Shown in pieces: positions 21,219-31,180 of a stretch of DNA of 64,000 nt. The stretch is from assembly GCF_003610295.1 (NCBI RefSeq), contig NZ_RAPV01000002.1:310001-374000 (forward strand), read 5' to 3'. The notes under the pieces were generated by a model, which made no database searches, was not told where the DNA came from, and was given only the letters and a program-made list of their open reading frames with translations. This DNA comes from Paraburkholderia sp. BL23I1N1. Lineage in GTDB: Bacteria > Pseudomonadota > Gammaproteobacteria > Burkholderiales > Burkholderiaceae. Made by a program: the position numbers and the translations under genes. Within the stretch, counting starts at the first letter, position 1. Each line of letters starts with the position of its first letter.

Positions 21219-22433
21219 TTATTTCCACAGCGCACAGCGCGTTTCGGCCTTGGTTGTGAACGCCTGCTCGCCCGGAATCGTCGCGGTGATCTTGTAGTAG
21301 TCCCACGGCTCTTTGGATTCGGCCGGCGTCTTCACCTGCATCAGGTACATGTCGTGGATCATGCTGCCGTCCTGACGGATGTAACCCTTCGCGTAGAAGT
21401 CGTCGATCTTGGCCTTCTTCAGTTGCGCCATCACCTTGTCGGAATCGGTCGAACCGACCGCCTGCACGGCCTTCAGGTAAGTCATGGTTGCCGAGTAGTC
21501 GGCGGCCTGCAGGCTCGACGGCATCTTCTTCATCCTGTCGAAGTAGCGCCGCGACCAGGCGCGCGTGGTGGCGTCCTTGTTCCAGTACCAGCTATCGGTC
21601 AGCACCAGGCCTTGTGTGGTTTCCAGACCCAGGCTGTGGACGTCGTCGATAAACATCAGCAGCGCGGCCAGCTTCATTGTCTTGGTGATGCCAAATTCCT
21701 TGGCGGCCTTGATCGAGTTGATCGTGTCACCGCCCGCGTTGGCGAGGCCCAGAATCTGCGCCTTCGACGCTTGCGCCTGCAACAGGAACGACGAGAAATC
21801 CGATGCCGACAGCGGATGACGCACGGCGCCCAGCACCTGGCCGCCATTAGCCTTCACCACGTCCGACGTGTTCTTTTCGAGCGCCTTGCCGAACGCGTAA
21901 TCCGCGGTCAGGAAGTACCACGTCTTGCCGCCCTGCTTCGTCACCGCCGAGCCGGTGCCCTTGGCGAGCGCTGTCGTGTCGTACGCGTAGTGGATCGTGT
22001 ACGGCGTGCACTGCTCATTGGTCAGGGTGTCGGCGCCCGCGCCGATGCTGATGTAGACCTTGTGCTTTTCACCGGCCACGGTGTTCATCGAGAGGCCGGT
22101 TGCCGAGTTCGTGCCGCCGATCAGCAGATCGACGCCGTCGCGGTCGAACCACTCACGCGCGCGCGATGCCGCAATATCCGCCTTGTTCTGGTGATCGGCG
22201 TAGACCACCGTGACCGGCTTGCCGTTGACCTTGCCGCCGAAGTCCGCCACCGCCATACGGATCGCCTCGAGGCCGCCCTGGCCGTCGATATCCGCGTACA
22301 GACCTGACATGTCGGTGATGAAGCCAATCTTCACCGCATCGTCAGCCGCTTGCGCGCTGCTCATCGTCAACGCGGCGCCGGCGGCAACCGCGAAACACAA
22401 AGTGGCAAGCCGCGCGAGTGGGTTCTTTTTCAT
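21219..22433 (-). CDS. periplasmic substrate-binding protein LivK family
   Basis: 404-aa periplasmic receptor with a signal peptide (MKKNPLARLATLCFAVAAGA, cut near AQA-ADDAVKIG), then a type I binding fold (VKIGFITDMSGLYADIDGQG). It belongs to a different subgroup from the two binding proteins at 15.9-18.6 kb. CAGGAGA precedes the ATG. Its place between livF and livH shows it is the receptor of this operon. Confidence 0.93.
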   Translation of the reverse strand: MKKNPLARLATLCFAVAAGAALTMSSAQAADDAVKIGFITDMSGLYADIDGQGGLEAIRMAVADFGGKVNGKPVTVVYADHQNKADIAASRAREWFDRDGVDLLIGGTNSATGLSMNTVAGEKHKVYISIGAGADTLTNEQCTPYTIHYAYDTTALAKGTGSAVTKQGGKTWYFLTADYAFGKALEKNTSDVVKANGGQVLGAVRHPLSASDFSSFLLQAQASKAQILGLANAGGDTINSIKAAKEFGITKTMKLAALLMFIDDVHSLGLETTQGLVLTDSWYWNKDATTRAWSRRYFDRMKKMPSSLQAADYSATMTYLKAVQAVGSTDSDKVMAQLKKAKIDDFYAKGYIRQDGSMIHDMYLMQVKTPAESKEPWDYYKITATIPGEQAFTTKAETRCALWK

Positions 22434-22499
22434 TCCTGTCTCCTGGTTTCTTCGCTTGTGGTTATCAGAGGCAATCGGACGCTTCTCGTTACTTCCTGT

Positions 22500-23258
22500 C
22501 TATACGCCCAGTAAGTCATGCAGCACCGGCATCTTGCTTTCGAGCTCGTTGGCCCCGAAGTGCTCGACGATCGCACCGTGCTCCATCACGTAGAAGCGAT
22601 CGGCAAGTGGCGCGGCAAAGCGGAAATTCTGTTCGACCATCACGACCGTGTAGCCGCGCTCCTTGAGCGTCATGATCATACGGGCGAGCGCTTGCACGAT
22701 GACCGGCGCAAGGCCTTCCGAGATTTCGTCGAGCAGCAGCAAACTCGCGCCGGTACGCAGAATGCGCGCAACGGCCAGCATTTGCTGCTCGCCACCCGAG
22801 AGCCGAGTGCCCTGGCTCATGCGGCGTTCCTGCAGATTCGGAAACATCGAATAGATTTCTTCGAGCGACATCATGTGCGCCTTGTCGCCGACGGGCGGCG
22901 GCAACAGCAGGTTTTCCTCGCACGAGAGGCTCGAAAAAATCCCCCGCTCTTCCGGGCAATAACCGATGCCGCAATGGGCGATGCGATGCGTGGGCAGGTT
23001 GATGGTTTCGCGTCCGCCTATGCGGATCGAACCGGTGCGCCGGCCGGTCAGCCCCATGATCGCGCGCAAGGTGGTGGTGCGCCCCGCGCCGTTACGGCCC
23101 AGCAGCGTGACGACTTCGCTGCGGTTCACCGTCAAATCGACGCCATGCAGGATATGGGACTCCCCGTACCATGCCTGCAAACCCGCGATCTCCAGTGCGG
23201 GGGCACCGCCAACCGTGCCGCTCACCTCGAGGTTTTCGCGCTCGGCAATCGTATTCAT
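22500..23258 (-). CDS. LivF-type ABC ATPase with Arg in the Walker A motif
   Basis: 252-aa ATPase subunit. The signature LSGGEQQMLAVARIL, Walker B LLLLDEISEGLAP and VVMVEQN are normal. The P-loop at residues 54-61 reads GRNGAGRT, so the lysine that contacts the ATP phosphates is Arg60 (codon CGC). Either Arg substitutes in this subgroup or this subunit has weak ATPase activity and relies on LivG. It overlaps the livG end by 4 bases. Confidence 0.92.
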   Translation of the reverse strand: MNTIAERENLEVSGTVGGAPALEIAGLQAWYGESHILHGVDLTVNRSEVVTLLGRNGAGRTTTLRAIMGLTGRRTGSIRIGGRETINLPTHRIAHCGIGYCPEERGIFSSLSCEENLLLPPPVGDKAHMMSLEEIYSMFPNLQERRMSQGTRLSGGEQQMLAVARILRTGASLLLLDEISEGLAPVIVQALARMIMTLKERGYTVVMVEQNFRFAAPLADRFYVMEHGAIVEHFGANELESKMPVLHDLLGV

Positions 23259-24034
23259 GCGTGGGCTCCGGCGAGCGCTGCATCTGCGCTGCCCATATAG
23301 GCTTGCATGACGAGCGGATTCTTCGACACTTCGGCGTAGCTGCCTTCGGCGAGCACTTCGCCCCGTTGCAGCACGGTAATGGTGTCGGAAATGCCGGCGA
23401 TCACGTTCATGTTGTGCTCGACCATCAGGATCGTGCGGCCGCTCGACACCTTCTTGATCAAGGCGGTGACACGATCGACGTCTTCATGGCCCATGCCTTG
23501 CGTCGGTTCGTCGAGCAGCATCAACTCGGGCTCCATCGCGAGCGTGGTGGCGATTTCCAGCGCGCGTTTGCGGCCGTATGAAAGCTCGACCGTCAAAACA
23601 TCGGCGAAATCGGTCAAGCCGACCTGCGTGAGCAGGTCCATCGCCCGATCGTCGAGTTGGCGCAGCGTGCGCTCGCTCTTCCAGAAATGAAATGCCGTGC
23701 CGAGCACGCGCTGCAAACCGATGCGCACATTCTGCAATGCTGTCAGATGTGGAAATACGGCAGAGATCTGAAACGAGCGGATGATGCCGCGCCGCGCGAT
23801 TTGCGCCGGGCGTTCATTGGTGATGTCGATCCCGTTGAAGACGATCTGGCCCGCGGTCGGCTCGAGGAATTTGGTGAGCAGATTGAAGCAGGTGGTCTTG
23901 CCCGCCCCGTTAGGGCCGATCAGCGCATGGATCGAGCCACGGCACACGCGCAGGTTCACACCGTTCACGGCGATGAAGCCTTTGAACTCGCGGGTGAGGC
24001 CGCGCGTTTCGAGAATCGTATCGCCGAGAATCAT
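23255..24034 (-). CDS. livG: LivG-type ABC ATPase
   Basis: First gene of the second liv operon, 259 aa. P-loop GPNGAGKTT is normal, the ABC signature is replaced by LSYGRKRALEIATTL (as in many LivG proteins), and Walker B is LMLLDEPTQGMG followed by LMVEHNM. It should pair with the LivF-type subunit as a heterodimer in the cytoplasm; here LivG has the intact Walker A and the partner does not. Confidence 0.94.
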   Translation of the reverse strand: MILGDTILETRGLTREFKGFIAVNGVNLRVCRGSIHALIGPNGAGKTTCFNLLTKFLEPTAGQIVFNGIDITNERPAQIARRGIIRSFQISAVFPHLTALQNVRIGLQRVLGTAFHFWKSERTLRQLDDRAMDLLTQVGLTDFADVLTVELSYGRKRALEIATTLAMEPELMLLDEPTQGMGHEDVDRVTALIKKVSSGRTILMVEHNMNVIAGISDTITVLQRGEVLAEGSYAEVSKNPLVMQAYMGSADAALAGAHA

Positions 24035-24405
24035 GTTCCCTTCTATACGGAGTAAGGCGAAGCACTACGATCTTCCGCGCGAACGGCTGCGCGACGTTTG
24101 ATGACGGCGGCACCCCCGTGCCCGCTCGTTGGCGTGCTGCACCAATCCGGACGGTAATCCGTGGGGCGGCACGCAGCATGGCTGCCATTGTCGCGCCAAT
24201 GATGCAGCGCATTCATTGGGATTTGCACTTAGTGGATGACAACTGCGTGAAGGAGGCCCGAGGCGGGCTCGCGGCGCGCGCGAGTGCTCCTTGAGCCTTG
24301 TGCGGGGCGTGCCTGGAGGCCGCTCGAACTGGGCCTCAATCCTTCTCGGGCCATGCCAGCTGGGAACGCCGAGGTATGCGCCGCGCCCCCGGCTCCCTCC
24401 GACTG
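24035..24405. other. intergenic region between livG and the GMC oxidoreductase
   Basis: About 370 bases without a supportable gene; the small frames are GC shadows. It should hold the promoter of the livG-F-K-H-M operon and the 3' end of the GMC transcript. No clear terminator or promoter was found. Confidence 0.4.
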
Positions 24406-26121
24406 TCACACAGCGGACATAGACGACGCGGTGCTCGACTGAGCTTGAACGCTGCCGGCCGCGTGTGCGCGACGGTCTTCCCGGATCATGTCGCTCGCGC
24501 GCTCGGCGATCATCAGCGTCGGCGAATTGGTGTTGCCCGATGTGATGGACGGCATGATTGATGCGTCGACCACACGCAGACCGTCAACCCCGATAACTCG
24601 TAGTCGATTGTCGACTACGGCGCCGGGGTCGTCGGTGGTGCCCATACGGCAGGTGCCGACCGGATGAAAGATGGTGGTGCCGACCGCGCCAGCGGCCTGC
24701 TGAAGTTCTTCTTCGGTCTGGTACTGGATCCCGGGCAGAATCTCTTGCGGCCGATAGGGCGCGAGCGCGGGCGCCGCGGCAATCCGGCGCGTGAGTCGCA
24801 ACGCGTTGGCCGCAACGTGCCGGTCGTAATCCGTGGACAGGTAGTTGGGCGCGATCAGCGGCGGCGCCGATGCATCGGCTGATCCAATATGAATACTGCC
24901 ACGCGAGGTCGGCCGTAACTGGCACACCGACGCGGTGAACGCATTGAAGCGATGCAGCGGTTCGCCAAAGCGGTCGAGCGAAAGCGGCTGCACGTGATAC
25001 TCGAGGTCGGGGCGCGTGAGCGAGGGATCGTCCGGATCGGATTTGGCGAACGCACCGAGTTGCGATGGCGACATGGACATGGGGCCGCTTTGAAAGAGCG
25101 CGTACTGCATGCCGATCATCAGCTTGCCCCACCAATGGGCGGAGGCGGTATTGAGCGTGCGCACGCCCTCGACTTTATAGGCCATTCGCAATTGCAGATG
25201 GTCCTGCAGATTTTCGCCGACGCCGCGCAGATCCTTCACGACCTCGATGCCGAGGTTTTGCAGACGCGCGCCCTGACCGATACCGGACAGTTCGAGCAAT
25301 TGCGGCGAGTTGACCGAGCCGGAACTGAGGATGACTTCGCAACGGGCTTTGGCGAGATAGTCGGTGTTGTCGCCGCGATATTCGACGCCGGTGCAGCGTC
25401 GTCCTTCGAATACCACACGCTGTGTGTGCGCACCGGTGATGACGGTGAGATTTGGGCGCCTGAGCGCTGGACGCAGAAACGCTTTCGACGCATTCCAGCG
25501 GATACCGCGTTTCTGATTGACGTCGAAGTAGCCGACGCCGGTATTGTCACCGCGATTGAAGTCGTCGGTGGCGGGTATGCCGGTTTGTTGCGCGGCGTGT
25601 GAAAACTCTTCGAGTATTTTCCATTTCAGGCGTTGCTTTTCGACTCGCCACGGGCCGCCCGCGCCATGTGATTCCGATGCGCCGGCGTGGTGGTCTTCGC
25701 TGCGTTTGAAGATGGGGAGGACGGCGTTCCAGGACCAGGAGGTGTCGTTGGTGACGCGGGCCCATTCGTCGTAGTCTTCGCGTTGGCCGCGCATGTAGAT
25801 CATGCCGTTGATGGATGAGCTGCCGCCTAATACTCGGCCTCGTGGGTATGAGAGGGAGCGGCCGTTCAGGCCGGGTTCTGATTGGGTTTTGTAGAGCCAG
25901 TCCGTGCGGGGATTGCCAATGCAGTAGAGGTAGCCTACCGGCACGTGGATCCAGTGGTAGTCGTCTTTGCCGCCGGCTTCTAACAGGAGGACCTGGATTT
26001 CTGGATCTTCCGATAGGCGGTTGGCTAGGACGCATCCTGCCGTGCCGGCGCCGACTATGATGTAGTCGAATTCGCCTTCCAGGCGGGGGGTTGCTTGTTG
26101 TGGTTTTTTGGTGTTGCTCAT
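24406..26121 (-). CDS. GMC-family FAD oxidoreductase (choline dehydrogenase-like)
   Basis: 571 aa from the ATG at 26121 (MSNTKKPQQATPRLEGEFDY), preceded by GGAGAC. It has the FAD-binding GAGTAG at residues 24-29, the GMC signature region GRVLGGSSSINGMIYMRGQ, and the C-terminal catalytic HPVGTCRMG. Such enzymes oxidise choline, alcohols or similar compounds to aldehydes; substrate unknown. The open frame continues upstream to 26319, but those 66 residues are translated repeat element. The 5' part of the gene has base composition distorted next to that repeat. Confidence 0.92.
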   Translation of the reverse strand: MSNTKKPQQATPRLEGEFDYIIVGAGTAGCVLANRLSEDPEIQVLLLEAGGKDDYHWIHVPVGYLYCIGNPRTDWLYKTQSEPGLNGRSLSYPRGRVLGGSSSINGMIYMRGQREDYDEWARVTNDTSWSWNAVLPIFKRSEDHHAGASESHGAGGPWRVEKQRLKWKILEEFSHAAQQTGIPATDDFNRGDNTGVGYFDVNQKRGIRWNASKAFLRPALRRPNLTVITGAHTQRVVFEGRRCTGVEYRGDNTDYLAKARCEVILSSGSVNSPQLLELSGIGQGARLQNLGIEVVKDLRGVGENLQDHLQLRMAYKVEGVRTLNTASAHWWGKLMIGMQYALFQSGPMSMSPSQLGAFAKSDPDDPSLTRPDLEYHVQPLSLDRFGEPLHRFNAFTASVCQLRPTSRGSIHIGSADASAPPLIAPNYLSTDYDRHVAANALRLTRRIAAAPALAPYRPQEILPGIQYQTEEELQQAAGAVGTTIFHPVGTCRMGTTDDPGAVVDNRLRVIGVDGLRVVDASIMPSITSGNTNSPTLMIAERASDMIREDRRAHAAGSVQAQSSTASSMSAV

Positions 26122-26206
26122 TGTTTCGTCTCCTAAGCTTTTTTTGCCTGCTCGGCGCTTGGGGGGGGTTTTGCCTGCTCGGCGGTTGCTTGTCTGGTTG
26201 CCTGGC

Positions 26207-26943
26207 GTGTTGGCCTTTCCTTGTTTTCTTATCGGTCTATTAGCGTTCCCCCTGTGCGGGGGGGCACCTACTTTTCTTTGCCTGCCGCAAAGAAAAGTAG
26301 GCAAAAGAAAGCGGCCCACACCGCTAGCTTATAAGCGGGTCCCCTGGCTTGGAGGAGGTAGTGGTGCATCTGGAATTTGTGCCCTCGCACATTCAGCCTT
26401 CGTGACAAGGCAGTCATACTTCCGGCGGCGCTGCGCGCGCCGAAGGGCACTTCATAACAACATTGGTTCACTTACGCCCACTCCAATCACATACGCTGGC
26501 TGTCGCCCGCTTCGCTCGGCACCCTCTCCTACTCACTTTTGCTGGCCGCCGATCACTGCACTCGGCAGCCCGTGCCACGCTTCCTCACTCTCGGCCACCT
26601 CAGTCAGCACAACTTGCTACCAAGCGATCACGCACCACGGCGAGTCGAAGCCGATGGCCCCCCACCGCACCTAAACAAAGCCCCCGGTTTCCCAGGCAGA
26701 CCCATCCGCGACGCACGCAGTGCGGAGTGGGAGCTGATGAGCCCTTAGTCACTCGCGCGGAATGCGCGAGGGCACGGATTCCAGATGCACCACTACCCCC
26801 TCCAAGCCAGGGGACCCGCTTATAAGCTAGCGGTGTGGGCCGCTTTCTTTTGCCTACTTTTCTTTGCGGCAGGCAAAGAAAAGCAGGTGCCCCCCCGCAC
26901 AGGGGAACGCTAATCGACCAATAACCAAACAAGGAAAGGCCAC
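26207..26943. repeat. inverted-repeat element, copy A
   Basis: About 737 bp with arms of roughly 175-180 bp that are near-perfect inverted copies (26207-26390 and 26769-26943). Each arm has an inner hairpin CCTACTTTTCTTTGC / GCAAAGAAAAGTAGG with a 5-base loop (26267-26301; 26853-26887, one mismatch). The shared edge sequence is GTGTTGGCCTTTCC. The centre (about 380 bp) has no credible gene or transposase. A second copy lies in gspK. Frames in it encode the repeated peptide VGAPPHRGNANRP, which I regard as a translation artefact. Confidence 0.9.
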
Positions 26944-26993
26944 CGCCATAAAACCACAGACAAACAACCGCCTCACAGGCAAAAACCAACAAA

Positions 26994-28532
26994 CTACTTA
27001 GCCACCGGCATGGTGAACTCAGCCCCCTTCCCAATACTATCCGGCCACCTCTGCATGATGCTCTTATACCGCGTATAAAACCGAACCCCTTCCTCACCAT
27101 AAGCATGGTGATCACCAAAAAGCGACCTCTTCCACCCACCAAAAGAATGCCACGCCATCGGCACAGGAATCGGCACATTAATCCCCACCATCCCAATCTC
27201 GATCCGCCGCGAGAAAGCCCGAGCCACCCCGCCATCGGAGGTAAACAACGACACCCCATTAGCAAACTCGTTAGCGTTAATCAGCTCGACAGCAGAAGCA
27301 AAATCCGGCACCCGCACAACACACAGCACGGGACCAAAAATCTCTTCACGGTAAATCTTCATATCGGTCGAGACATCATCGAACAACGTGCCGCCGAGAA
27401 AGAACCCCTTCTCATGCCCGGCCACCTGATGACCGCGACCATCGACAACCAGCTTCGCACCCGCCGCAACACCGGCATCGATATAACCCGTCACCTTCTC
27501 GCGATGCGCCGCCGTCACCAACGGCCCCATCTCGGCTTCCGATTCCATACCATTCAAAATCTTCAGACTCTTCACGCGCGGTGTCAGCCGTTCGATCAAT
27601 TCATCGGCAATATGCCCCACCGCGACCGCCACCGAAATCGCCATGCACCGCTCGCCCGCGGAACCATACGCCGCGCCGATCAACGCATCGACAGCCTGAT
27701 CGAGATCCGCGTCCGGCATCACCACGAGGTGATTCTTCGCACCGCCCAACGCCTGCACGCGCTTGCCGTGCTTCGTGCCTTCCGTATAGATGTATTCGGC
27801 AATCGGCGTCGAACCAACAAACGACAACGCACTCACCTCGGGATGCACGAGCAATGCATCCACCGCCACCTTGTCGCCATGCACGACATTGAACACGCCA
27901 TCCGGCAAGCCCGCCTCTTTCAGCAGTTCAGCCAGTCGGTTCGAGACGGACGGATCACGCTCCGACGGCTTCAGCACGAACGTGTTGCCGCATGCAATCG
28001 CCACCGGAAACATCCAGCACGGCACCATCATCGGAAAATTGAACGGCGTAATACCCGCGACCACGCCCAACGGCTGACGCAGATTCCAGTTGTCAATACC
28101 GCCGCCGATCTGGTCGGTAAAGTCCGTTTTCAGCAGATTCGGAATGCCGCACGCAAACTCGACAATCTCGATGCCGCGCATCACCTCACCCTTCGCATCC
28201 GAAAACACCTTGCCGTGCTCACGCGTGATCAATTCCGCCAGCTCGTCATGGTGACGGTCGAGCAATTCCTTGAACTTGAATAACACTCGCGCCCGCTTGA
28301 TCGGCGCGGTTTCGCTCCAGGCGGGAAACGCAGCGTTGGCGGCAGCGACCGCTGCGTCGACTTCAGCGACGCTCGCCAGCGGCACGCGTGCGCTCACACT
28401 GCCAAGCGCCGGGTTGAAGACGTCGCTAAAGCGGCCGCTCGTGCCTTCGATCGTCTTGCCGTTGATGAAATGGGTCAGCGCGCGTGCGCTCGTCTCGCTC
28501 CGGACGGTCTCGTCCTGATAGGTCTCGCTCAT
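26994..28532 (-). CDS. mmsA: methylmalonate-semialdehyde dehydrogenase (CoA-acylating)
   Basis: 512-aa aldehyde dehydrogenase that turns methylmalonate or malonate semialdehyde into propionyl- or acetyl-CoA, in valine, beta-alanine or inositol breakdown. The catalytic Cys is in [11 protein letters not shown] and the NAD-binding [13 protein letters not shown] region is present; the C-terminal [20 protein letters not shown] is diagnostic of MmsA/IolA. The 3' end is next to repeat copy A and is rich in A+C on the plus strand. It is divergent from a LysR gene that may regulate it. Confidence 0.94.
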   Translation of the reverse strand: MSETYQDETVRSETSARALTHFINGKTIEGTSGRFSDVFNPALGSVSARVPLASVAEVDAAVAAANAAFPAWSETAPIKRARVLFKFKELLDRHHDELAELITREHGKVFSDAKGEVMRGIEIVEFACGIPNLLKTDFTDQIGGGIDNWNLRQPLGVVAGITPFNFPMMVPCWMFPVAIACGNTFVLKPSERDPSVSNRLAELLKEAGLPDGVFNVVHGDKVAVDALLVHPEVSALSFVGSTPIAEYIYTEGTKHGKRVQALGGAKNHLVVMPDADLDQAVDALIGAAYGSAGERCMAISVAVAVGHIADELIERLTPRVKSLKILNGMESEAEMGPLVTAAHREKVTGYIDAGVAAGAKLVVDGRGHQVAGHEKGFFLGGTLFDDVSTDMKIYREEIFGPVLCVVRVPDFASAVELINANEFANGVSLFTSDGGVARAFSRRIEIGMVGINVPIPVPMAWHSFGGWKRSLFGDHHAYGEEGVRFYTRYKSIMQRWPDSIGKGAEFTMPVAK

Positions 28533-28665
28533 CTTCCTGTCCTCTTCCTAAGAATGTCTTCCGCCCACCGAAACCGGCGTGATGAACGCAAGGGTACGGC
28601 GCTTTGGGGCGACAAATCCAATGAGTAATGCTCAACTGCGCTATAAGCCGAGCTAATATCAGAAT

Positions 28666-29565
28666 ATGGATCTCACTCTGCTACGGGCGTTCGTCACCGT
28701 CGCGCGCGAAGGCAATCTCACGCGCGCCGCGGTGCAGCTTCACCTGACCCAACCTGCCGTCAGCCTGCAAATCAAGCATTTGCAGGAGACGCTCGGCGTG
28801 ACGCTGTTCACGCGGACCTCGCACGGGCTTTCGCTGACACGCGACGGTCAGGCCCTGCTGCCCCATGCCGAACGTGCGCTGGGCGCCGCAAGCGACGTGC
28901 AACGCGCGGCGGCGTCGCTGCGCCACGAAGTGCGCGGCCGACTAAGGATCGGCACGATTCTCGATCCGGCTTTTCTGCGTCTCGGCGGCTTTCTCAAGCA
29001 ACTGGTGGAAACCTGGCCGCGCATCGAAACGGCCTTGCGTCACGGCATGTCGGGCTGGGTGCTGGAGCAGGTTCGCGCGGGCGAACTGGATGTGGGCTAT
29101 TACATCGGCCTGCCATCCGATGACGATGCCCGCGACAGCGCCACCTTTCACGCCGTCACGCTCACTCACTTCCAGTACCGCGTGCTCGCGCCGGCGGGCT
29201 GGAAAGATCGCGTGAAGGGCGCGCGGGACTGGCGTTCGCTCGCCGAACTGCCGTGGATCTGGACGCCGCCCGCGTCCGCGCACAATCGATTGTTGTCGCG
29301 CTGCTTTAACGAGGCCGGCGTAAAACCGGTTAAGGTGGCGGAGGTGGATCAGGAGCCGTCGATGCTCGATCTGGTCAAGTCAGGCGTCGGGCTGACGCTC
29401 GCGCGCGACGCCACCGCGATCGCCGAAGCGCATGCGCACGCGTTAACCATTGTCGAAGGCGTCACCGTACCGACCCAGCTCAGCTTTATCACGCTGGCGG
29501 AGCGCAAGGACGAACCGGCGATTGCCGCCGCGCTGAAGCTGATCGAGCAGCAATGGGCGACATGA
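28666..29565 (+). CDS. LysR-family transcriptional regulator
   Basis: 299 aa with an N-terminal winged helix-turn-helix (residues 1-60, MDLTLLRAFVTVAREGNLTR, then QPAVSLQIKHLQETLG) and a C-terminal inducer-binding domain. It is transcribed away from mmsA across a 133-bp gap, the usual LysR arrangement, so mmsA is the likely target. The inducer is unknown. Confidence 0.94.
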   Translation: MDLTLLRAFVTVAREGNLTRAAVQLHLTQPAVSLQIKHLQETLGVTLFTRTSHGLSLTRDGQALLPHAERALGAASDVQRAAASLRHEVRGRLRIGTILDPAFLRLGGFLKQLVETWPRIETALRHGMSGWVLEQVRAGELDVGYYIGLPSDDDARDSATFHAVTLTHFQYRVLAPAGWKDRVKGARDWRSLAELPWIWTPPASAHNRLLSRCFNEAGVKPVKVAEVDQEPSMLDLVKSGVGLTLARDATAIAEAHAHALTIVEGVTVPTQLSFITLAERKDEPAIAAALKLIEQQWAT

Positions 29566-29910
29566 AAGCAGCATGAAGACATGCCCGAGGGCACAACGAG
29601 CGCGATATGAGCCACACTCATGACAACCGCTCACTGTGCGCCCGCCAGTCGTGCCCGCTGGCGGTTCTGTGCAGACCAGCCGCACCGGTCGCCCCTTGGC
29701 GGTCGTGGGCGCTAGTCATACTGACAGGCCATCGTTGTCGGCCCCGTCATCTGAAACGACGTCGTCACGCGCTTTTTGATAGATTGAGGGTTCGCGCTCA
29801 CGCGCCGGCCCCGCTTCGTTTTTGTTCCGTCTGACTTTGTCCTTCCTGGCAGCTTCGCCCCGGCAACACCGGAAGCTGCCGACCACGCCATCCTTCGACA
29901 GGAGCCTGAC
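29566..29910. other. intergenic region between LysR gene and CYTH gene
   Basis: 345 bases with no supportable gene. It ends with GACAGGAGCCTGAC directly before the ATG at 29911, a good ribosome site. No convincing promoter or terminator was found. Confidence 0.4.
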
Positions 29911-30447
29911 ATGGCACGCAACATTGAAATCAAAGCCCGCGCCCAGCATTTCGAGCAACTGCGCGAGCGAGCCGCAAAGCTTGCACCCGAGGCGCCGCTG
30001 ATCTTCCGCCAGCAGGACTTTTTCTACGACGTGCCGCGCGGCCGCCTGAAGCTGCGCCAGTTCGACGACGGCACACCGGCCGAACTGATCTTCTATCAGC
30101 GCGACGACCGCGACGGCCCGAAGGCGTCCTATTACACGCGCAGCCCGGTGACCAACCCTGAAGCCATGCACGCGCTGCTCGCCACGGCGCTGACCACGCG
30201 TGGCATCGTCACGAAGGAACGTCACGTTTATCTGACGGGCCGCACGCGAATCCATCTGGACCGCGTCGATGGTCTCGGCGACTTCGTCGAGCTGGAAGTC
30301 GTGCTGGCTCAGGACGACGACGAAGAAGGCGGCCACGCCGAAGCGCACGCGATGTTCCAGACCCTCGGCGTGCCGGAGTCGGATCTGGTGGCGGTGGCCT
30401 ACGTCGATTTGCTGAGCCCGGACAACGAACCGAAGCAGGCTGCGTAA
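29911..30447 (+). CDS. CYTH-domain protein (class IV adenylate cyclase-like)
   Basis: 178-aa single-domain CYTH protein. The N-terminal MARNIEIKARA contains the metal-binding ExExK-like signature (EIKAR), and charged beta strands follow (GRLKLRQF, RIHLDRVDGLGDFVELEVVL). CYTH proteins act on triphosphates: class IV cyclases, thiamine triphosphatases or tripolyphosphatases. The GLGDFVELEVVL end resembles CyaB-type proteins. Which reaction it performs is not visible. It seems monocistronic. Confidence 0.88.
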   Translation: MARNIEIKARAQHFEQLRERAAKLAPEAPLIFRQQDFFYDVPRGRLKLRQFDDGTPAELIFYQRDDRDGPKASYYTRSPVTNPEAMHALLATALTTRGIVTKERHVYLTGRTRIHLDRVDGLGDFVELEVVLAQDDDEEGGHAEAHAMFQTLGVPESDLVAVAYVDLLSPDNEPKQAA

Positions 30448-30540
30448 AACTGAAGCGTCACCGGTCGCGGCGAAGTCAACCCTCTCACCGCGCCCCTCTT
30501 CAAGTCCCGAAAGCGCGCCAACGGCCGGGAAGCCGCAGCA

Positions 30541-31032
30541 TCAGGCAGCGGCCGCTCCCGGCGACAGATGGCCAAGCGGCAACGGCCCATTGCGCTTGAA
30601 CGTGGTCAACACGATGTTGGAGCGCACGCTGTCTACGCCCGGCACACGCATCAACTTTTTCATCACGAACGTCGACAGATAGTTCAGATCGGGCGCGACA
30701 ATGCGCAGCAGATAATCGGCGTCGCCGACCACTGCGTGACATTCCAGGACTTCCGGCAGCACCTCGATCTGCTGCTGGAATTGCTCGATGATCGAATCGC
30801 CGTGATGCTTCAACTTCAGACTCGTAAAAGCAGTCACGCCCAGGCCGAGTTTTTCCGGGCGCAGCACGACGCGATAGCCGTCCACCACACCCACCTGCTC
30901 CAGGCGCTGCAAGCGCCGCCCGATCTGCGACGGTGACAGCGGCACCTGCTCAGCCAATTGCTGATGCGTGGCCCGGCCGAACCGCTGAAGAACGTCCAGC
31001 AGCGCGAGATCGAAGTGATCGAGTTCTAGCAT
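30541..31032 (-). CDS. Lrp/AsnC-family transcriptional regulator
   Basis: 163 aa from the ATG at 31032 (MLELDHFDLALLDVLQRFGR); the upstream ATG at 31086 would run into the promoter region. It has an N-terminal helix-turn-helix (QQLAEQVPLSPSQIGRRLQR) and a C-terminal RAM ligand domain. Divergent from phhA, it is probably the phenylalanine/tyrosine-responsive regulator of phenylalanine catabolism, like other AsnC-type proteins next to phhA. The target is inferred from position. Confidence 0.93.
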   Translation of the reverse strand: MLELDHFDLALLDVLQRFGRATHQQLAEQVPLSPSQIGRRLQRLEQVGVVDGYRVVLRPEKLGLGVTAFTSLKLKHHGDSIIEQFQQQIEVLPEVLECHAVVGDADYLLRIVAPDLNYLSTFVMKKLMRVPGVDSVRSNIVLTTFKRNGPLPLGHLSPGAAAA

Positions 31033-31180
31033 GATCGATATCCGCATTAAACCTGTATGCAATGCACGATTATTGCATATTGACACGTCACGACGCCATC
31101 ATTGCGCCCTTTCCGCACGTTCACCGCTCTACACTTGCATCACCGTTTCAACCCGCAGCCACCGTAGAGCGCGCAGCACC

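Noticed and set aside
26161..26168. Run of eight G as a possible regulatory or phase-variable tract
   Set aside because: It lies just upstream of the GMC start in strongly G+T-biased DNA; a homopolymer there is expected from the composition, and it is not in a coding frame.
26121..26319. N-terminal extension of the GMC enzyme by 66 residues
   Set aside because: The residues come from the repeat element; the ATG at 26121 has a good GGAGAC site and the usual family length.
26108..27265. Frames in repeat copy A, including peptides with VGAPPHRGNANRP
   Set aside because: The peptide is the translation of the repeat arm, found in both orientations and copies; no ribosome sites or domains.
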